Positions 1 to 5,098 of a stretch of DNA of 19,376 bases are shown piece by piece. This DNA is from Minisyncoccota bacterium. GTDB taxonomy: Bacteria > Patescibacteriota > Microgenomatia > Levybacterales > UBA12049. The first letter of the stretch is position 1; every line of letters starts with the position of its first letter. A model generated the notes under the pieces. It had not been told where the DNA came from. It did not search any database and saw only the letters and a list, made by a program, of their open reading frames with translations. The translations under genes were made by a program, and so were the position numbers. The DNA lies in assembly GCA_025449795.1 (NCBI GenBank), contig JANWIQ010000062.1:1-19376 (forward strand). Direction: 5' to 3'.

Positions 1-1886
1 GCCCAGTCAAGATCCGTCTCTGGATCTGTACCGGTTTTTGTGTAATTATGCGCTTTTATCGCATGCTGAATAGGCTCTTCAACCAATTGCGGATCACGGT
101 CAAATAATAACCTTCCGTGTTGGTCCAGCAAATTTTCTTCTTGGGCAACTTCATAATCAAGGTCATGCAAAAGTCCTGTAATTCCCCAAATTTCTTCTGC
201 ACGTTGGTTCATGTTATCTTTATATAAGTATCTGTATATGCCTTTCATCGCAGCTTCTGCAGCTAAAGAATGCTTAATAAGATTTGGTGATTGCATATGT
301 TGTGTGAGTAAATAATATGCTTCATCTCGAGTTATTTTTACTGACGAAACATCTGCTTTTTCAATCTTTTCTTTGTCATCCTGAACTTGTTTCAGGATCT
401 CTTCTTTTCCATCCTGAGCTTGCCGAAGGACTTCCTCTTGTTCTACTTTATCCCGTTTTAAGGTAGGAAAAAGGATAACGTCTTTAATTGCTTTTGCGTC
501 GGTTAAAATCATAACCATCCTGTCAAGTCCTAGCCCCAACCCTCCCATGGGCGGCATACCATGCTCCATCGCTGCTAAGAAATCCTCATCCAAAGGCTGT
601 GCTTCTTCTTTGTTCTTTTCATACGTCTTTAGTTGGTCTTCAAAATATTTTCTTTGCAAAACAGGATTATTTAATTCCGTATATGCATTTCCTACTTCCC
701 AACCATTAATATATGGCTCAAATCTTTCAATAATATCCGGGTCATCTTCTTTTGGCTTGCAAAGCGCAGTTGTCTCTTTTGGAAAATCTATAATGAATGT
801 TGGTTGGATAAGATATTGTTCTGCAAATTCAAAAAGTTTTGCGATAAGCATACCCCGTGATTCTCCTTTTCCATCATAGTTTGGTTCGTGTTTTTTGATG
901 GCCTCTAAAATCTCGGTGTCACTCGTACTATCAACGTCGAACTGTAAATATTCTTGAATGGCATTTTTCATGGTGAGCCTTCTCCATGGAGCTTTTACAT
1001 CTATTGCGACGCCCTGGTACATAATTTTTGTAGTGCCGTGAACTTTTTTTGCTGCATGCTGCCAAATATTTTCCGTAAGCGTCATCATGTCTTCATAATT
1101 TGCATATGCATAATACACTTCCAACATGGTGAATTCCGGATTGTGGCTTTTATCAATGCCTTCATTTCGGAAGTCATGATCTATTTCAAATACTTTCTCT
1201 ATGCCACCAACAACCAATCTTTTCAGGTAAAGTTCGTCAGAAATTTTAAGATAAAAGTCACTATCCAATGCATTGTGGTGGGTAATAAATGGCCGCGCAT
1301 TTGCACCACCATACAATGGTTGCAAAGTTGGGGTCTCTACTTCAACAGCGCCATCATTTACTAAATACTCACGGACAGCACTAATAATATGAGACCGCGC
1401 AATAAATCGTTTTTTACTATCCTCATTGAGAAGTAAGTCCAAATACCTTTTGCGATATCGAATTTCTACGTCTTTTAACCCGTACCATTCACTTGGAAGA
1501 GAAAGTAGTGATTTTGCCAACACCTGAAAAGAATCAGGAATTACAGAAATTTCACCGGCAACAGTCCTACCAACTTCTCCTTCAACTTGGATAAAATCTC
1601 CAATATCAAGAAGCTTCAGGTTTTTGAATGGGTCGCCAAGTTTTGCTTTTTGGAAGAATACCTGCATTTTCCCGGAAGCATCCTGAATATCTACAAAAGT
1701 AATATTCCCATGCTCACGGTAGGACATCATACGTCCTGCAATAGCAACCTTTTCCCCTTCTTTTTCTAAGGCTTGGGAAACTGTATGGGTTCTTTTTGTC
1801 CTGAGCGGATAAGGATTTATCCCTAATTGTTGTAATTTTGCCAGCTTTTCAAGCCGAATTTCTTTTAAATTTGTATCTTCTGCCAT
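1..1886 (-). CDS. lysS: Lysyl-tRNA synthetase (class II) fused to an HD domain, 3' end off the left edge
   Basis: The first about 480 residues are a complete class II LysRS, which charges tRNA-Lys with lysine in the cytoplasm. An N-terminal OB fold (about 45-110) binds the anticodon. The catalytic core has motif 2 (FRNEG, residues 239-243) and motif 3 (GLGLDR, about 451-456), and reaches the usual LysRS end DVILFPTLKR (469-478). The frame does not stop there. A charged linker (about 479-515) encoded by palindromic repeats leads into an HD-superfamily domain with an early His (539), the GLLHDLDYE motif (His574, Asp575) and a later AIKAHN segment. This domain matches the usual stand-alone HD hydrolase from its normal N terminus onward. 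It is cut at the window edge, so at least 628 residues are visible. I followed the frame by hand across the junction and found no stop. The LysRS call is certain. The substrate of the HD part is unknown. Confidence 0.95.
   Translation of the reverse strand, partial: MAEDTNLKEIRLEKLAKLQQLGINPYPLRTKRTHTVSQALEKEGEKVAIAGRMMSYREHGNITFVDIQDASGKMQVFFQKAKLGDPFKNLKLLDIGDFIQVEGEVGRTVAGEISVIPDSFQVLAKSLLSLPSEWYGLKDVEIRYRKRYLDLLLNEDSKKRFIARSHIISAVREYLVNDGAVEVETPTLQPLYGGANARPFITHHNALDSDFYLKISDELYLKRLVVGGIEKVFEIDHDFRNEGIDKSHNPEFTMLEVYYAYANYEDMMTLTENIWQHAAKKVHGTTKIMYQGVAIDVKAPWRRLTMKNAIQEYLQFDVDSTSDTEILEAIKKHEPNYDGKGESRGMLIAKLFEFAEQYLIQPTFIIDFPKETTALCKPKEDDPDIIERFEPYINGWEVGNAYTELNNPVLQRKYFEDQLKTYEKNKEEAQPLDEDFLAAMEHGMPPMGGLGLGLDRMVMILTDAKAIKDVILFPTLKRDKVEQEEVLRQAQDGKEEILKQVQDDKEKIEKADVSSVKITRDEAYYLLTQHMQSPNLIKHSLAAEAAMKGIYRYLYKDNMNQRAEEIWGITGLLHDLDYEVAQEENLLDQHGRLLFDRDPQLVEEPIQHAIKAHNYTKTGTDPETDLDW
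375..400 (-). repeat. 26-bp palindromic element inside lysS (copy a)
   Basis: Read on the minus strand, it begins AGATCCTGAA and ends TTCAGGATGAC. The arms ATCCTGAA/TTCAGGAT are perfect, 8 bp, around a 5-base centre. It lies in the linker between the LysRS and HD domains and is translated in frame (EILKQVQDD-like). It shares its outer bases (AGATCC at one end, GGATGAC at the other) and its exact length with the copy at 2130-2155. Confidence 0.75.
410..431 (-). repeat. Diverged palindromic element inside lysS (copy b)
   Basis: On the minus strand it reads GTCCTTCGGCAAGC followed by TCAGGATG. It is 9 bases from copy a and in the same orientation. It looks like a worn version of the same family (GATCCTTCGGC...GCTCAGGATGA). 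It is also translated as part of the linker. Membership is inferred from the shared core and the family termini. Confidence 0.6.
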
Positions 1887-1892
1887 AAGCGT

Positions 1893-1898
1893 ATTGTA
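1893..1898 (-). promoter_or_regulatory. Possible lysS -10 box, leaderless
   Basis: The minus strand carries TACAAT ending 6 bases before the lysS ATG. A start 7 bases downstream of this box would fall on the start codon itself, giving a leaderless mRNA. No convincing -35 is present (TTTTCC at 17-base spacing), and no Shine-Dalgarno sits at the right distance. Confidence 0.35.
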
Positions 1899-1920
1899 TC
1901 CTATTTATATTCAATGGAAA

Positions 1921-1958
1921 AGAGCTTTCTATACATCTCCCAACATATAGAAAGCTCT
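1921..1958. repeat. 13-bp perfect inverted repeat upstream of lysS
   Basis: The arms 1921-1933 (AGAGCTTTCTATA) and 1946-1958 are perfect reverse complements around a 12-base loop. On the minus strand the second arm is followed by TTTTCC, a weak U-tract, so it could act as a weak terminator or attenuator if lysS has a longer transcript. It could also be an operator or a decayed repeat. It is not a T-box: no such conserved leader is visible. Confidence 0.7.
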
Positions 1959-1980
1959 ATTACCAAATGATCGATAAGTA

Positions 1981-2038
1981 AGATCCTTCGGCTGAGATTC
2001 AGGCCATCGGCTCTGAGGCTCAGGCTCGAAGAGATGAC
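1981..2038 (+). repeat. Long palindromic element (copy c)
   Basis: This 58-base unit begins AGATCCTTCGGCTGAG and ends CTCAGGCTCGAAGAGATGAC, so it has the same outer AGATCC and GATGAC ends as copies a and d. The outer arms pair imperfectly. An inner hairpin (TCAGGCC, ATC, GGCTCTGA) adds a second stem. It appears to be the same family with an enlarged centre. Confidence 0.55.
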
Positions 2039-2080
2039 TGTTGCAATTATCATGGTTAAAATTGTAACAGTCAATTTTTT
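2037..2080 (+). terminator. Candidate intrinsic terminator before the ACT gene
   Basis: On the plus strand, 2037-2048 pairs with 2060-2071 over 12 positions (one G-U wobble) around an 11-base loop, and is followed by CAATTTTTTT. It would stop plus-strand transcription just before the promoter at 2089. No plus-strand gene ends upstream, so it may simply shield the ACT gene or limit antisense RNA over lysS. The stem is AT-rich, which lowers confidence. Confidence 0.45.
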
Positions 2081-2088
2081 TGGATAAT

Positions 2089-2117
2089 TTGACAAGAATC
2101 AATATAATATGTTAAAT
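2089..2117 (+). promoter_or_regulatory. Sigma-70-type promoter of the ACT-domain gene
   Basis: A consensus -35 TTGACA (2089-2094) is followed after 17 bases by TTAAAT (2112-2117). Shifting one base gives TG-T-TAAATT, an extended -10. Transcription would begin near 2124, just ahead of the palindromic element at 2130, which therefore lies in the 5' untranslated RNA. Confidence 0.55.
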
Positions 2118-2129
2118 TACTAACATACT

Positions 2130-2155
2130 AGATCCCGGGTCAAGCCCCGGATGAC
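2130..2155 (+). repeat. 26-bp palindromic element (copy d) in the ACT gene leader
   Basis: It begins AGATCCCGGGTCAAG and ends CCCCGGATGAC. The arms ATCCCGGG/CCCCGGAT pair with one mismatch. It has the same length and outer bases as copy a. It ends 8 bases before the start codon at 2164, directly followed by AGAGG, the likely ribosome binding site, so its hairpin could affect translation. Confidence 0.7.
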
Positions 2156-2163
2156 AGAGGCAT

Positions 2164-2829
2164 ATGATTACCGTACCACAGGCCACAAAAACTATTGTAG
2201 AAAGATCCAGATACCTTACCGAGGCAATTTCCAAAGGCATTATTAACTATTCTTCCCTGGCCCGCTATATAAAACCTGAGCTAGAGCACATGCTTCTTAA
2301 ACCGGTTAGCGAAGCGGCAATTCTCATGGCTCTCAAAAGACTTGAAAAAGAATTACAGCCGAAATTTGTCCCGCTTACTATTTTTCAATCTGCTCCCGAT
2401 ATGATAGTGCGGTCCAATCTTCTGGAATTTAGCATTGCTAACTCCGAACACCTTGCAAGCAGTTTTACTCGACTGTTTGAGGCACATAAGAAAAATAAAA
2501 GCTCTTTTTTTGTTATCACCGAAGGGATTTCCGAAACAACCATCATCATAAGCCAGGATCTTGAATTGCAAGCAAAAAATGCATTACAAGGAGAAGAAGT
2601 TCTCTCTCAATTTTCCAATCTTTCTGCAATCACTATCCGCATGTCAAAAGAAATTAGTTATGCACCGGGTGTTGTGTATTTTTTTCTCAAATCCCTTGCA
2701 TGGGAAGGAATAAATATTATGGAGGTTGTATCAACCTATCTTGAGTTAACACTTGTCCTGGAAGATAAAGATATCAGCAGATCTTTTGAAATATTAAAGA
2801 GGTTATTTCCGCTAAATCCACTAGTGTAG
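2164..2829 (+). CDS. ACT-domain protein of unknown role
   Basis: A 221-residue soluble protein. The N-terminal part (1-65) is helical and resembles a small helical or winged-helix module (ISKGIINYSSLARYI, then VSEAAILMALKRL). The C-terminal part (about 155-215) is an ACT-like ligand-binding fold: APGVVYFFLKSLAWEGINI followed by a strand like LELTLVLEDKD, as in the regulatory domains of aspartate kinase. The middle (75-140) may be a second, degenerate ACT unit. AGAGG lies 3 bases before the ATG. ACT domains usually bind amino acids, so a sensor or regulator is a reasonable inference. It converges on the threonine-degradation gene kbl and overlaps its end by 9 bases. No catalytic domain is visible and the ligand is unknown. 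Confidence 0.8.
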   Translation: MITVPQATKTIVERSRYLTEAISKGIINYSSLARYIKPELEHMLLKPVSEAAILMALKRLEKELQPKFVPLTIFQSAPDMIVRSNLLEFSIANSEHLASSFTRLFEAHKKNKSSFFVITEGISETTIIISQDLELQAKNALQGEEVLSQFSNLSAITIRMSKEISYAPGVVYFFLKSLAWEGINIMEVVSTYLELTLVLEDKDISRSFEILKRLFPLNPLV

Positions 2830-4023
2830 TACGCCTAATTCTTTTTCTACTTTTTCAAATGCTTTAAGGCCTTTATCCATATCCTCTTTGCTGAATGATG
2901 CACTCGCAATAACTCTTATTCTTGCTTTTCCCTGCGCTACCATTGGAAAAATAATTGGTGTTGCAAAAACGTCCTCTTCAAAGAGCTTAGCACTAAATTG
3001 ACGCGCAATCTCCTCATCTCCCAGCATGACCGGAATAATAGGAGTCTGTGAATTTCCCGTGTCAAAACCTAATTTTTTAAACCCTTCCTGAAGATACTTT
3101 ACGTTATCCCACAATTTCTTCACCGGTGCATCTGACTCAAGAAGAATTTGTACTGCTTTAAGGGATGCTGCAGTATCCGGAATGGTAAGTGCGATAGAAA
3201 AAAGCCGTTGCCGAGCCTTTAGCATGTAATACTCAATAAGAGTTTTATTACCTGCAATAAATCCACCCATCACGGAAAATGCCTTGGATAAACTCCCCAC
3301 TTCTATATCCACCTGTCCCTCAAGTCCAAAATGATTCACAATACCTCTTCCGCCTTTTCCCAAAACTCCTTCACCATGCGCATCGTCTACCATAGTGAGC
3401 GCGTCATATTTCTTCGCAAGCTTTACAATTCCCGGGAGCGGTGCCAAGTCTCCATCCATAGAAAATACGCCATCCGTTACAATAAGAGTAAGCGGGTTTT
3501 TCCCATCTGCTTTCGGAGTTTTGCGGACTTTATCTGCTTCTTGTAATTTTTCCTCGAGTGAATTTACATCACCATGTTTATAGATAAATTTATTTGTTAC
3601 TCCGGAAAGTCTTACTGCATCAATAATAGACGCATGATTAAGTTCATCTGAAATTACAATGTCTTCTTTACCAAGAATTGTCTGAATAGCTGCCGCATTT
3701 GCCATATACGCGCTTGAAAAAGTGACTGCTTTTTCTGTCCCTTTAAACGTAGCAATTGCCTCTTCTAATTCCAGATGTAATTTGTGTGTCCCTGCAAGCG
3801 TACGATAACCGGTGCCAATACCATATTCTTTTGCTGCAGCACTCACTGCCTCACTAAGGCGCGGGTCAACAGCAAGACCCAGATAATGACTTGAGCAAAA
3901 GTTGAGTTTTTTCTTGCCTAATATAGTGAGATATGCACCTTCGCCAGATTCTATAATATGCGGCCATTTACCTGCTTTCACTGTTTCTTCTAATGTGGCA
4001 TAAAATGTAGAAATATCTGACAT
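2821..4023 (-). CDS. kbl: Glycine C-acetyltransferase (2-amino-3-ketobutyrate CoA ligase)
   Basis: A 400-residue PLP-dependent alpha-oxoamine synthase. It cleaves 2-amino-3-ketobutyrate with CoA into glycine and acetyl-CoA. Visible motifs are the fold-type I cofactor site VDDAHGEG (Asp213, His216), His130 in the DELNHAS segment, and the Schiff-base lysine Lys247 in GSLSKAF. The length is normal for the family. Related enzymes (BioF, serine palmitoyltransferase, ALA synthase) share this fold, so the specific call rests on the neighbour: tdh ends only 3 bases upstream and makes the Kbl substrate. No Shine-Dalgarno is visible, which suggests translational coupling to tdh. Its last 9 bases overlap the convergent ACT gene. 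Confidence 0.88.
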   Translation of the reverse strand: MSDISTFYATLEETVKAGKWPHIIESGEGAYLTILGKKKLNFCSSHYLGLAVDPRLSEAVSAAAKEYGIGTGYRTLAGTHKLHLELEEAIATFKGTEKAVTFSSAYMANAAAIQTILGKEDIVISDELNHASIIDAVRLSGVTNKFIYKHGDVNSLEEKLQEADKVRKTPKADGKNPLTLIVTDGVFSMDGDLAPLPGIVKLAKKYDALTMVDDAHGEGVLGKGGRGIVNHFGLEGQVDIEVGSLSKAFSVMGGFIAGNKTLIEYYMLKARQRLFSIALTIPDTAASLKAVQILLESDAPVKKLWDNVKYLQEGFKKLGFDTGNSQTPIIPVMLGDEEIARQFSAKLFEEDVFATPIIFPMVAQGKARIRVIASASFSKEDMDKGLKAFEKVEKELGVLH

Positions 4024-4026
4024 AAA

Positions 4027-5049
4027 TTATGGAGTAAGTAACACTTTCCCTGCTTCACCGCTTTTCATTGCTTCCATTGCTTTTTCAAATTCTGCAAGCT
4101 TATATCTGTGGGTAATAATTTTTGATAAATCCACTTTTTTATTTACCAGTAAATCTTTCACTTGATACCATGTTTGCCAAATCTTTCTGCCAAAAACGCT
4201 TTTTGCGGTAAGTTCTTTATTGATGAAATATTTTCCTAAATCAATAGTTACTTCTTTTTTTGGAATACCAAAAAAAATAATTGTCCCCGCAATTCGTGCA
4301 GCACGGAGTGCATCCTGGATAACATCTGCATTGCCTGACATTTCAATTACCACATCCATATTGTCTACATATTTTTCAGGAAGCTTATCATATACTTCAT
4401 CTGCTCCCATTTTTTGTGCAAGCTTTCTTCGGAATTCTCCCCGGTTAATGCCAATTACTTTTGTTGCACCGTATGCTTTTGCCGCAGCAACAGCACAAAG
4501 ACCTGTTGGCCCCAATCCAAAAACAATAACTGTTTTACCCATGACAACCGCTGTCTGGACTACATTCACTGCATTCCCCAAAGGCTCTTGTGTACTCATC
4601 CATTCAAGAGGAATTGATGGTTCATTTTTCCATGAAGTCCTTACCGGCACCACTGCATATTCCGCAAAACCACCATCTCTTCCAATACCAAAAAGTTGCA
4701 TATTCTCACAGATATGCCTATTGCCAATACGACACTGATAACATCTACCGCAGAAAATGTGGGTTTCTGAAGAAATCATATCGCCTACCGCAAGACCTTG
4801 CGGATCATCACTATTAATTTCTACAATTTCTCCTACTACTTCGTGTCCAATGGTTACAGGAGGAGTAATATGACCCTCTGCCCACGGAGTCCAATCATAA
4901 ATACTAATATCTGTCCCACAAATAGATGCTGCTTTTACTTTAATAAGGACTTCATCTTTTCCGGGCTTTGGGACTGGAACTTCTTTGAGAACTACACCCG
5001 GGGCTGCTTTTTCTTTTCTCACTGCAAGCATCTTTGTGGGTAAATTCAT
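4027..5049 (-). CDS. tdh: L-threonine 3-dehydrogenase, zinc-dependent
   Basis: A 340-residue medium-chain dehydrogenase that oxidises L-threonine to 2-amino-3-ketobutyrate with NAD+. The catalytic zinc site includes Cys44 (SICGTD) and His69-Glu70 (GHEVVGE). The structural zinc site is Cys100, 103, 106 and 114 (CGRCYQC...C). QEPLGNAV (154-161) and the Rossmann motif GLGPTG (178-183) follow. The ETHIFCGRCYQCRIGNRHIC block and overall length match Tdh better than sorbitol or alcohol dehydrogenases. AAGG 7 bases before the ATG may bind the ribosome. It lies 49 bases after xfp and 3 bases before kbl, so the two-step threonine route is encoded as a pair. Confidence 0.92.
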   Translation of the reverse strand: MNLPTKMLAVRKEKAAPGVVLKEVPVPKPGKDEVLIKVKAASICGTDISIYDWTPWAEGHITPPVTIGHEVVGEIVEINSDDPQGLAVGDMISSETHIFCGRCYQCRIGNRHICENMQLFGIGRDGGFAEYAVVPVRTSWKNEPSIPLEWMSTQEPLGNAVNVVQTAVVMGKTVIVFGLGPTGLCAVAAAKAYGATKVIGINRGEFRRKLAQKMGADEVYDKLPEKYVDNMDVVIEMSGNADVIQDALRAARIAGTIIFFGIPKKEVTIDLGKYFINKELTAKSVFGRKIWQTWYQVKDLLVNKKVDLSKIITHRYKLAEFEKAMEAMKSGEAGKVLLTP

Positions 5050-5098
5050 ATTAATACCTTAGCACGTTATGGATTTTAGGTCAACAGTGATACAACGT

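Noticed and set aside
1901..2095. Minus-strand open frame of 64 codons upstream of lysS
   Set aside because: It runs through the palindromic element, the terminator-like stem and the 13-bp inverted repeat, has no recognisable domain, and looks like chance translation of structured non-coding DNA.
1887..2163. T-box riboswitch controlling lysS
   Set aside because: The hairpin is present, but no T-box consensus, specifier loop or strong terminator with U-tract is visible in the right order.
4220..4738. Long plus-strand open frames opposite tdh, xfp and acsA
   Set aside because: They are antisense to well-conserved coding genes, have no domain features, and are expected by-products of codon bias.
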